DNA from: Pseudomonadota bacterium
GTDB taxonomy: Bacteria > Pseudomonadota > Gammaproteobacteria > Xanthomonadales > Rhodanobacteraceae
Direction: 5' to 3'
DNA length: 7,288 nt
Assembly (NCBI GenBank): GCA_018241165.1
Contig: JAFEEK010000100.1
Coordinates: 1 to 7,288 of the forward strand
Shown here: in pieces, positions 1 through 5,937 of the stretch
Position numbering within the stretch: position 1 is the stretch's first letter
How the letters are laid out: every line of letters starts with the position of its first letter
The notes under the pieces: model-generated
Told to the model about the DNA's origin: nothing
The model's input: the letters and a program-made list of their open reading frames with translations, nothing else
The model's database searches: none
Position numbers and translations under genes: made by a program

Positions 1-314
1 GGCTGCTTGTCCAGGTGCCCGTAAAGCAGCACGCAGTCGTCGCCAACCGCTGCGCCGCCGAATGCGGGAATGTCGATGAAGATCAGGGGTGTGCGATTCG
101 GCAGGCGCACCACGTCCAGATGCATGCCGGCGATCGGCTGCGACTTGGCCCACATGGAAAGCTGCGCCACGGACTTGTCCATGTGGCCGTGCTCGGCCCA
201 TTGCGCATCGAACATCGGCGACTTGTTCGGAATGCGGATGTACTCCACGAGTTGCGGCACGATCTGGTCGTCCCACAGCGCGGAAACGGAATTGCGGATC
301 TTGGCGGAGTCCAT
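1..314 (-). CDS. M20-family zinc metallopeptidase, N-terminal fragment (3' end outside window)
   Basis: This gene reads leftward from an ATG at 314-312 and leaves the window after 104 complete codons. The start follows an SD-like GAGG (321-324 on the minus strand) at 6-nt spacing. The protein begins MDSAKIRNSVSALWDDQIVP and contains LLYGHLDKQ at about residues 96-104. This matches the YGHxDxQP metal-binding motif of M20 peptidases (carboxypeptidase/dipeptidase type), in which the His (H100) and Asp (D102) are zinc ligands. No signal peptide is visible, so a cytoplasmic enzyme cleaving small peptides or related amides is likely. Family members are usually about 450-500 residues, so roughly three quarters of the protein, including the remaining zinc ligands, lies outside. 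Substrate specificity cannot be read from this fragment. It is transcribed divergently from the SET-domain gene. Confidence 0.85.
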   Translation of the reverse strand, partial: MDSAKIRNSVSALWDDQIVPQLVEYIRIPNKSPMFDAQWAEHGHMDKSVAQLSMWAKSQPIAGMHLDVVRLPNRTPLIFIDIPAFGGAAVGDDCVLLYGHLDKQ

Positions 315-366
315 GCGATACCTCGAGCAAGCGAACGCACAAGTCTACCCGCCGCGGCGACACAGT

Positions 367-383
367 GCATCTTGGTAAGATGC
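367..383. promoter_or_regulatory. Inverted repeat in divergent intergenic region (possible operator or hairpin)
   Basis: A perfect 7-bp inverted repeat, GCATCTT-GGT-AAGATGC, extends to 9 bp if one G-U pair and a further G-C pair are allowed (365-385). It lies in the 100-bp gap (315-414) between the M20 peptidase gene and the divergent SET-domain gene, 31 bases before the SET start. It also contains TAAGAT (376-381), a possible weak -10 for the rightward unit, but no good -35 hexamer is visible at the right distance. No T-tract follows on either side, so a terminator is unlikely. It could be a repressor site or a hairpin in the SET gene leader. The rest of the gap shows nothing else recognisable. 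Confidence 0.3.
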
Positions 384-414
384 GCACCTGGTTACGTACC
401 CCCAAACAGCCACC

Positions 415-882
415 ATGATCCTTCCCCGCTACCACATCGCCGCCTCGCGCATCCCCGGCGCCGGAAAAGGCCTGTTCCTCGACGAATCCGTCGCCGCCGG
501 CAGCCTGGTCACCGCGCCGGACGATATCCGCAAAGTATACAAATGGACTGACATCGAGGCGCTGCCGGACGCCGCACAACTGCTGCCCGCCACCGTGCGC
601 TGGTTCGAGGATCGCTATACGGTCTGCCCGGAATGGCCGGACGAGTGCTACATCAACCACTCCTTCGAACCGTGCGGGCTATGGCACCTGGGTTTCGTGT
701 TCGCACTGACCGATCTTTGCGCAGGTGCGGAAATCACCGTGGATTACCGCCACCTGCTGGCGCCGGGCCAGCGCGAGGACTTCGACGATGCCGTCACCGG
801 TCGCGCGATCGTTGGCTACGACTGGCGCGAAAGCCTGCGCGCGACGACCGCGCAACTGCACGCGCTGGTAAGCGCTGCCTGA
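415..882 (+). CDS. Small SET-domain protein (putative protein-lysine methyltransferase)
   Basis: The 155-residue protein is a stand-alone SET domain. Near the N-terminus it has GAGKGLF (residues 15-21), the usual SET opening that contacts S-adenosylmethionine. In the middle it has the NHS motif in YINHSFEPC (79-87), and later GAEITVDYRHL (104-114), matching the GEEITxDY motif that forms the pseudoknot and carries the catalytic-type Tyr. A cysteine-rich post-SET region is absent. The C-terminus ends in a short Trp-containing helix-like segment. Family knowledge suggests SAM-dependent methylation of protein lysine, but bacterial members of this size are mostly uncharacterised and the target is unknown. 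The ATG at 415 has no clear Shine-Dalgarno sequence. Its TGA overlaps the ATG of the HutD-family gene (TGATG, 880-884), so the two are probably co-translated. Confidence 0.85.
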   Translation: MILPRYHIAASRIPGAGKGLFLDESVAAGSLVTAPDDIRKVYKWTDIEALPDAAQLLPATVRWFEDRYTVCPEWPDECYINHSFEPCGLWHLGFVFALTDLCAGAEITVDYRHLLAPGQREDFDDAVTGRAIVGYDWRESLRATTAQLHALVSAA

Positions 883-1493
883 TGCGCGCGCGCGTGCTGC
901 GCCATGCGGACTACCGGCGCATGCGCTGGAAGAACGGTGGCGGCTGGACCACGGAACTGGCCGTGTTCCCAGAGTCCGGCGCGGATGCGAATGCGCCGTT
1001 CGACTGGCGCATCAGCATCGCCGAGATCGAAAGCGACGGCGCGTTTTCGCCGTTTCCGGGCTGCGACCGCCACATCGCCCTGCTCGAAGGCATCGGCATG
1101 GAGTTGCGCTTTGCCGGCGGCGAAACGGTTCGCCTCGATCGGCGCCTGCGCTTCGTGCCGTTTGCCGGCGAAGCGGAAACCTACGGCAAGCTGATTTCCG
1201 GCCCGGTGCGCGATTTCAACGTGATCGCGCGTCGCGACGCCTGCCGTGCCGAAATCCTGCACCGACCGCTGGTCGGGCCGATGGTGTTCCTGCCCGATGC
1301 CGCGACCTGGTTCGTTTTTCTCGCATCAGGATCGGCTTCGGTCAAAACCTGCGGCGCCGCGCAAACCATCGAATCCGGCGAATCCGTACTCCTGCAGTCC
1401 GATCCCGCCGGCGATCGCGTGGTGGTCGACGGCGGCGGCGAAGCGATCATCGCCAAGTTCGTGGCAGCCGCGGATCACGTCGGCAAGCGGTAG
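882..1493 (+). CDS. HutD/Ves family protein
   Basis: The 203-residue protein shows the HutD (DUF886, Ves) pattern clearly. It has RWKNGGGWTTEL at residues 15-26, DWRISIAEIESDGAFSPFPG at 41-60 followed by CDR, and SGPVRDFNVIARR at 106-118. The family has a bicupin fold, and its length is close to that of E. coli Ves (about 190 residues). Some members sit in histidine-utilisation operons, where they have been proposed to bind a pathway intermediate. No other hut genes are present here, so its role is open. The reading frame stays open upstream to 633, but the start at 882 is preferred because conserved sequence begins there and it overlaps the SET-gene stop as TGATG. A weak GGTAAG lies about 9 nt upstream. 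Its last 19 bases overlap the end of the convergent membrane-protein gene. Confidence 0.9.
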   Translation: MRARVLRHADYRRMRWKNGGGWTTELAVFPESGADANAPFDWRISIAEIESDGAFSPFPGCDRHIALLEGIGMELRFAGGETVRLDRRLRFVPFAGEAETYGKLISGPVRDFNVIARRDACRAEILHRPLVGPMVFLPDAATWFVFLASGSASVKTCGAAQTIESGESVLLQSDPAGDRVVVDGGGEAIIAKFVAAADHVGKR

Positions 1494-1942
1494 CGCCCGC
1501 TGCGTGCCCTGTGCACGAGGATCGCGACAACCGACGTGAGTCCGACGCTCCAGTGCATTATCGAAATCCCGTTGCGCAAACTGTCGCCCGGCGCGTAATA
1601 CAGCAGATAACCGCTGGCGATCAACACGCCGCCGACCCACAGCAAGGCATCGCCGCTGCGCCGGCGCGTGCCGCTGCGCCGCCATGGCGTCACATGCCCG
1701 CGCCACAGCCAGCCACCCAGCCACGCCGCGGCGAAAGCGCCGGCGCCGTGCGCGACGATGAGCCAATGCTCGGCCGGATTCGGCATGTCGCCGAACGGGC
1801 CATGTTGGCGCAAGAAATAATGCACAGGCAACCAGATCGCGCCGCTCAGCCATAGCACGCCGAGCGTGCCGTAGATCGCGGTCCTCTGCCGTTGCGTGAG
1901 GTACCGGCGCGAATTCGGATCGTGGCGAAACGCCGGTTTCAT
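1475..1942 (-). CDS. Four-helix membrane protein, candidate b-type heme electron carrier
   Basis: I do not recognise a named family. The 155-residue protein has a basic N-terminus and four hydrophobic segments at about 23-43, 61-80, 99-117 and 126-144. The inner loop (81-98) is very basic, which predicts both ends in the cytoplasm. His41, His59, His65 and His130 fall near the predicted periplasmic face. His130 and His144 in the last helix are 14 residues apart, as in heme-binding helices of b-type cytochromes. It is the last gene of the redox operon. Its ATG overlaps the apbE stop as ATGA (1942-1939), indicating translational coupling. The context suggests a membrane anchor or quinol-linked electron donor for the FMN-binding protein, comparable to the small membrane cytochromes found with ApbE/FMN_bind pairs. 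The function is inferred. A structural membrane protein without cofactor is the alternative. Confidence 0.75.
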   Translation of the reverse strand: MKPAFRHDPNSRRYLTQRQRTAIYGTLGVLWLSGAIWLPVHYFLRQHGPFGDMPNPAEHWLIVAHGAGAFAAAWLGGWLWRGHVTPWRRSGTRRRSGDALLWVGGVLIASGYLLYYAPGDSLRNGISIMHWSVGLTSVVAILVHRARSGRYRLPT

Positions 1943-2775
1943 GCGGCCAGTCTAAGCGATTGCCATCCGTGCCGGGAATCGTGCATCCAGGCGTACGCGT
2001 CGAAAACGCACAACATCGTGCGCACGGATTCTCCGGCTGCCAGCACGACCTTGGTCAGCGCATCGGCGACGATGCAGGTCGGTGCGGCCACGCTCACGGT
2101 GATGCCGGCGGTCACGGCTTCGCGCGTCCTGCCGTACAGATGCTGCGCACCGCTGCTGGCGCTGGTCGCCAATGCGCCATCGACGAGCTCGATGGCCGGA
2201 AACACGACGCCATCCGCGCTGCGCACGTCGGCGCATTCCGGATTCGGGCCGCACACGCGCAGGTCGCCACCGGCATTCACGCAGGCCTGCGCCACGCCAT
2301 GCGCGCGCAGCACTTCGATGGCGCGATCCACCGCGTAACCTTTGGCGATTCCGCCCAGATCGATCCACAACGGTCGGCGCAGCCGCACGCGCTCGCCGTC
2401 GAGCAATTCGATGTCGCGCCAGCTCGCCCGCGCATCCGGGACGAAACTCGATTCCGGAACGGGCAGGACGCCGAGCGCAACCTGCATCGTCGCCACGCAC
2501 GGATCGAAGGCGCCATCGCAAGCCTGCGCGATGCGCAGGCTCCAATCCAGCACCTCGTGCGTGCGCGCGTTCACGCGCAGACACTCGCCCGTGCGCGCGT
2601 GGCGCAGCCGCGCAAGGTCGCTGCCGGCTTCGTGGAAACTCATCAGGCGGTGCACGGTAGCGATCTCGGCGAATGCCGCGTCGATCGCGCGCACGGCGCA
2701 CGCTTCGTCCATCGCGTCGACGCGGATGTCGACCAGCGTGCCCAACCATGGCCGCGCGCGCCGGACGCTGTTCAT
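1939..2775 (-). CDS. apbE: FAD:protein FMN transferase ApbE (short form, no visible export signal)
   Basis: ApbE transfers FMN from FAD onto a Thr or Ser of a target protein, with Mg2+. The 278-residue product shows the family landmarks in order: RPWLGT (8-13), MSFHEAGSDLARL (45-57), FDP (90-92), IDLGGIAKGYAVD (138-150), NAGGDLRV (167-174), ATSASSG (203-209) and VSVAAPTCIVADALTKV (227-243). The region between ATSASSG and VSVAAP is compact, without the usual HIIDPRTG stretch; only QHLYGRT corresponds. In ADALTK the Thr follows the Asp by three residues, where ADALAT-type motifs have four. Many ApbEs are periplasmic lipoproteins of 330 or more residues; this one has no signal peptide or lipobox. 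The frame is open up to 2931, but that extension lies within the upstream gene and looks unlike a leader. The start at 2775 overlaps the upstream stop as ATGA. Its likely client is the FMN-binding protein encoded just upstream. Confidence 0.93.
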   Translation of the reverse strand: MNSVRRARPWLGTLVDIRVDAMDEACAVRAIDAAFAEIATVHRLMSFHEAGSDLARLRHARTGECLRVNARTHEVLDWSLRIAQACDGAFDPCVATMQVALGVLPVPESSFVPDARASWRDIELLDGERVRLRRPLWIDLGGIAKGYAVDRAIEVLRAHGVAQACVNAGGDLRVCGPNPECADVRSADGVVFPAIELVDGALATSASSGAQHLYGRTREAVTAGITVSVAAPTCIVADALTKVVLAAGESVRTMLCVFDAYAWMHDSRHGWQSLRLAA

Positions 2776-3293
2776 GGTTTTGCCGCCAGCACATGCGCGT
2801 ACAACTGCAACAGGCGATGCACGCCTTGCGTCAGGTGCCGGCACGACAAGGTCGCGCCGGAGATATTGCGGATGTCGCGATCCAGCGCGACGGCATCGGC
2901 GGGCGTCTTGTCCTTGAATTGATTGCGCCATGCGGCGAGGCGCACTTCGCCGCCGTGCGATTCGCGGTAGTCGAGGATTTCCACCGATGTCACCTTGCCG
3001 GCCGCATCCAGCGCAAGCGCATACGTGATCAGCTCGCTCTTGCCGATCACGGCGTCCTCGAAAAACCAGCCGATGGTTTCGCCATCCTTCAGCGCGCGCC
3101 AGACCAGCGGCTTCCAGCCGGGCTGCACGCCGAACGCGGCCGCGTCGATCGCAACCGCCACCGGCGCAAATTGGGTGGCTTGCGCGAACGCAGCGCGTTG
3201 GGCCTGTTCCACGCTCATGTATTGCGCCGCGTGTGCGACCTGCACGACCAGCGTCGCGCCAATGCCCGCCGGTAGCAGCCAGCGTACCTGCAT
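2772..3293 (-). CDS. Exported FMN-binding domain protein (covalent flavoprotein, FMN_bind family)
   Basis: The 173-residue protein starts with a Sec-type signal peptide (MQVRWLLPAG, hydrophobic core, likely cleavage after AHA at residues 21-23). The mature part resembles the FMN_bind domain of NqrC and RnfG. It has GETIGWFFED (71-80), VEILDYRESHGGEVR (104-118) and the flavinylation motif SGAT at 145-148. By analogy with NqrC, Thr148 should carry FMN through a phosphoester bond. No transmembrane anchor follows the signal peptide, so it is probably a soluble periplasmic one- or two-electron carrier. The ATG lies 2 bp after the porin stop and has no clear Shine-Dalgarno sequence, which suggests reinitiation. 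Its TGA overlaps the apbE start. Immediate linkage to apbE supports covalent flavinylation. The electron acceptor is unknown. Confidence 0.9.
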   Translation of the reverse strand: MQVRWLLPAGIGATLVVQVAHAAQYMSVEQAQRAAFAQATQFAPVAVAIDAAAFGVQPGWKPLVWRALKDGETIGWFFEDAVIGKSELITYALALDAAGKVTSVEILDYRESHGGEVRLAAWRNQFKDKTPADAVALDRDIRNISGATLSCRHLTQGVHRLLQLYAHVLAAKP

Positions 3294-3295
3294 GA

Positions 3296-4657
3296 TCAGA
3301 ACTGGAAGCCGATGCCGAGATCGAAACGATTGCCGTAGTTCAGCAGCTCATCGTCGTAGCGGAAATCCTGATAGTCGAATTTGAACACCACGTTCGGATT
3401 CAGGTAATAGTTGACGCCTGCCGTCCACACGCGTTGCGTCGGCAGCGCTGGCGTGCCAAATCCTTGCGGCTGCGTCGCGTACGCCGCGCCCGTGTTGAAC
3501 GCCTCGAAGCGCAGGAACGGCACGAGGCTGGATTGGTTCCATGCCAGCGCCTTCCACGCAGCTTGCGCATAACCGCCCCAGAACGCCTTCGGTACCGGCG
3601 TGGGCTGGCCGAGGAAGCCCAGGTTCAGGTCCTGCGTGTCGCTGATCGTGCCGCGCGTGTACAAGGCGGTGAGATCCCACGGGCCCGACTGCCAGCGCAC
3701 GTGCGTCTCGCCAAGCAGCAGGCGCGCATTGTCGGCCGGGAAATTCGCATCGCCTTCGAACTGCTTGCTGGTGTCCTGACCGATCTTGCCGGCGAATACG
3801 GCGCCGCCGACATTCAGGCCAGGCACGCCCAGCCAGTTCAGGCGCGCCCACAGCGACAGGTCATGCGCCTTGGACAATTGCAGTTCCTGGTGGATCGCGC
3901 CAAGCGGCGACTCGCGGCCATCCGGCGAGGTCGGGTCCCACTTGCCCAGGTCCGGACTTGTCACCAAGCCGATATCCCACTGGAAGCCCGAGTCCGTGTT
4001 GCCGTAACCGGCCACCCCGCCCTCGCGCCAGGTGCTGGGAATGATCGCCTGTTCGACGAAGTTGCGTTCCACGCCGTAGAACTGGGTCGGCTCGTGGTGT
4101 TCGTTGAGCAGGCCGATCGGTACCAGCATCAGGCCGGCGCGCACGCCGTAATTCGGCGCCAGCGCATGTTCGATGTACAACTGTTCCACTTCCGATTCGC
4201 CGGCATCGTCCGCCGAGGCGATCGCATGTTCCCATTCCAGTTCGCCGTACACGCGCGTGGACTCGTCGAACACATGGTTGAAGCCGAGCACGGCGCGGGT
4301 CAGGTCGGCGCGCGCGTCCGCCGGCCGCGCCGTGGGCCGGTTGTAGTCGAGCTGGCCGTAGCCCCACAACGTGGTATTCGCGCCGAGCGCGTAACCGGAA
4401 TCCACACCGCCGCCTGCGGGCGCAGTTGTCGCCGCAAGCGCCGGAACGGGTTCTGCGTTGACTGCCGGCGCCGGCTTCGATGTGGCGACAGGAGCGGCGC
4501 TGGCGGCGCGCATCTGCTCGACTTCGGCCTTGAGCGCAGCCACCTCGGCGCGCAACGCGTCCATCTCGGCCTTGAGCGTGGCGTCGTCGGCGCGCGCCGG
4601 CAACGCCAGGGTTGCGCAACAGGCGGCTATCGCCAGTGCGAGTATACGATGCTTCAT
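3296..4657 (-). CDS. Outer-membrane porin with N-terminal coiled coil
   Basis: The 453-residue protein has a signal peptide (MKHRILALAI..., cleavage after ARA at 21-23) and a short heptad-like coiled coil (about 27-51; LKAEMDALRAEVAALKAEVE). An Ala/Pro-rich linker (51-84) follows, then a long beta-barrel region with alternating aromatic strands. It ends in GIGFQF, a C-terminal Phe being typical of outer-membrane barrels. The overall plan resembles porins of the OprO/OprP-like group, and the coiled coil may help trimerise them or contact peptidoglycan. The solute is unknown. The reading frame extends far upstream into the peroxidase gene, but that part is not porin-like. An ATG at 4681 overlapping the upstream stop (ATGA) would add eight residues (MIKMENAT). 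I prefer 4657 because it gives a standard signal peptide and has GGAG at a 9-nt spacing. Confidence 0.88.
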   Translation of the reverse strand: MKHRILALAIAACCATLALPARADDATLKAEMDALRAEVAALKAEVEQMRAASAAPVATSKPAPAVNAEPVPALAATTAPAGGGVDSGYALGANTTLWGYGQLDYNRPTARPADARADLTRAVLGFNHVFDESTRVYGELEWEHAIASADDAGESEVEQLYIEHALAPNYGVRAGLMLVPIGLLNEHHEPTQFYGVERNFVEQAIIPSTWREGGVAGYGNTDSGFQWDIGLVTSPDLGKWDPTSPDGRESPLGAIHQELQLSKAHDLSLWARLNWLGVPGLNVGGAVFAGKIGQDTSKQFEGDANFPADNARLLLGETHVRWQSGPWDLTALYTRGTISDTQDLNLGFLGQPTPVPKAFWGGYAQAAWKALAWNQSSLVPFLRFEAFNTGAAYATQPQGFGTPALPTQRVWTAGVNYYLNPNVVFKFDYQDFRYDDELLNYGNRFDLGIGFQF

Positions 4658-4666
4658 TGTTGCATT

Positions 4667-4670
4667 CTCC
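4667..4670 (-). promoter_or_regulatory. Ribosome binding site deciding the porin start
   Basis: GGAG on the minus strand lies 9 nt before the ATG at 4657-4655. It supports that start over the overlapping in-frame ATGs at 4681 and 4672. The upstream ATG at 4681 lacks a comparable SD but could allow coupled initiation from the peroxidase stop. Confidence 0.6.
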
Positions 4671-4677
4671 ATTTTTA

Positions 4678-5895
4678 TCATTCGTCGCCGCGCTTCACGT
4701 CGCGTGCGGAACGTGCCGGATCGGCGCTGTTCGTGATCGGGTCGTAACCGTCGGTGAGCGTCTTCAGAAACGCGACGACATCGTCGATTTCCGCATCGGA
4801 CAGCGCCGGCGCCTGGCCGGGCTTGCGGTTGTATGGCGCCTCGGTCGTATTGACGTTGCGCGTCATCAGCGCCGGAATGTCGTCGAATTTGTGCACGCGG
4901 CCATTTGCGTCGAGCGGATACCAGCGTGAAGGATTGGTATCGCGTTGCACGTAGAACTCGATCGCCGTTTTCAGGTCGTGAAAAACGCCGTTGTGGAAGA
5001 ACACATGGCGCGTCGCCACGTTGCGCAGCGTCGGCACCTTGAACTGGCCGCACAGGTCGGTGCGCGCGGACAGATCCGTGCGGAACGGACCGCACAGGCC
5101 CATGTCGAAGTACGCCGGATCCGCGTTCGCGGGAATGTCGGGATTGCGCGGCACGCCGAGATTGTCGTAGGTGTAATCGGTGAACACCGGCGGCTGGCCG
5201 TCGGCCTGGCGCGTGCTCGTGTGGCAGGACGCGCAATTGCCCTTGTCGGGACGATTGAACAGCACCATGCCGCGCAGTTCCTGCGCCGACAGCATGATCT
5301 TGCGTTGCAGGAACAGGTCGAATTTGGAATCGAACGGGCGGAACTCGCGTGAAGTGTTCTGGTATTCCGACAGCGCGTATTCCGCAGCCAGCAACGCCCG
5401 CTCCGGATCGGCGAACACATCCGTGCCGAAGACCGCGCGAAAGGCGGCGGCATAGGCCGCCCGGCCGAGGCGTGCAGTGAATCCGGCCGCATTCACGTTG
5501 TCCATTTCGTGTGCGGCCAGCAGCGGCGTATGTGCTTGCTCAACCAGATCCTTCGCACCGCCATCGTGGGTGAAGCCACCGGTCGGCGTGCCGTCGTTGG
5601 CGAAAAAGAACGGCAGGTTCAGGTTCATGTAGCGCAACGACGGCACCGCGCGAAAGCCCGGCGTGGCCAGGTCCGGTCCGCCCAGTTGCACCGCCAGATC
5701 ATTGGTCTGCGCATGCGCGCTGGCCGGATCGTGGCAGGTCGAGCAAGCCATCTTGCCGGACGACGACAGTGATGTGTCGTGGAAAATCCGTTCGCCGAGC
5801 GCGGCTACCGCGGACGATGCCGCTTCATCGGCGAGAACCGGCGCGCAAGCGGCCAGCGCCGCAAGCAAGAGCGTTGTCGTGATCGTTTTTTGCAC
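4678..5895 (-). CDS. Exported diheme cytochrome c peroxidase / MauG-MbnH-like protein
   Basis: This 405-residue protein belongs to the bacterial diheme peroxidase superfamily. Two heme c sites are present: CSTCH (residues 51-55) and CASCH (221-225). Typical surrounding motifs are ERIFHDTSLS (35-44), EQAHTPLLAAHEM (119-131), FKVPTLRNVA (285-294), FFHNGVF (299-305) and a C-terminal LSDAEIDDVVAFLKTLTDGY (365-384). Tyr315 in EFY falls where MauG has its Tyr heme ligand and classical peroxidases have Met, so it may form high-valent heme or oxidise a protein target rather than only reduce peroxide. His110 replaces the Trp of the usual FWDG motif. The N-terminus has an export signal; cleavage could follow VLA (20-22), or LAAC (14-17) could be a lipobox. 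Translation starts at GTG 5895, shortly after a weak GGGA, because this gives a proper signal peptide. It is the first gene of the operon, directly behind a Fur-like promoter. Confidence 0.92.
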   Translation of the reverse strand: MQKTITTTLLLAALAACAPVLADEAASSAVAALGERIFHDTSLSSSGKMACSTCHDPASAHAQTNDLAVQLGGPDLATPGFRAVPSLRYMNLNLPFFFANDGTPTGGFTHDGGAKDLVEQAHTPLLAAHEMDNVNAAGFTARLGRAAYAAAFRAVFGTDVFADPERALLAAEYALSEYQNTSREFRPFDSKFDLFLQRKIMLSAQELRGMVLFNRPDKGNCASCHTSTRQADGQPPVFTDYTYDNLGVPRNPDIPANADPAYFDMGLCGPFRTDLSARTDLCGQFKVPTLRNVATRHVFFHNGVFHDLKTAIEFYVQRDTNPSRWYPLDANGRVHKFDDIPALMTRNVNTTEAPYNRKPGQAPALSDAEIDDVVAFLKTLTDGYDPITNSADPARSARDVKRGDE

Positions 5896-5922
5896 GAGCG
5901 TCCCGGAGAATGCGAATCGTAA

Positions 5923-5937
5923 TGCGAATGATTCTCA
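5923..5937. promoter_or_regulatory. Fur-box-like operator
   Basis: TGCGAATGATTCTCA is a 7-1-7 palindrome with six of seven pairs complementary. Read on the minus strand it matches the Fur core TGATAATNATTATCA at 12 of 15 positions. It covers the -10 hexamer of the operon promoter, so Fe-Fur binding would block transcription. An 8-base direct repeat, ATGCGAAT, occurs at 5910-5917 and 5922-5929 (12 nt apart), which could extend the site into a second, weaker half. Regulation by iron is inferred. Confidence 0.65.

Noticed and set aside
633..881. 83-codon N-terminal extension of the HutD-family protein
   Set aside because: It lies wholly within the SET-domain gene, and its Arg/Pro-rich translation is unlike the family, whose homology starts just after 882.
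883..895. Alternating GC run (possible slippage or Z-DNA tract)
   Set aside because: It is short and fully explained by Arg/Ala codons at the start of the HutD-family gene. No frame disturbance is seen.
1960..2922. 320-codon open frame on the plus strand opposite apbE
   Set aside because: It is the complement of well-conserved ApbE motifs. The translation shows no domain and is rich in His and Arg, as expected from GC-rich complement.
2776..2931. 52-codon N-terminal extension of ApbE
   Set aside because: It overlaps the FMN_bind coding region, lacks a signal peptide or lipobox, and is unlike ApbE. The ATGA-coupled start at 2775 fits better.
3434..4747. 437-codon open frame on the plus strand opposite the porin gene
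   Set aside because: It is antisense to a clear porin with signal peptide and barrel. Its translation is rich in Arg, Ala and Gln with no recognisable motif, as expected for shadow frames in GC-rich DNA.
4658..5236. Long in-frame N-terminal extension of the porin into the peroxidase gene
   Set aside because: The extension is out-of-frame peroxidase coding sequence. A standard signal peptide and SD mark the porin start at 4657.
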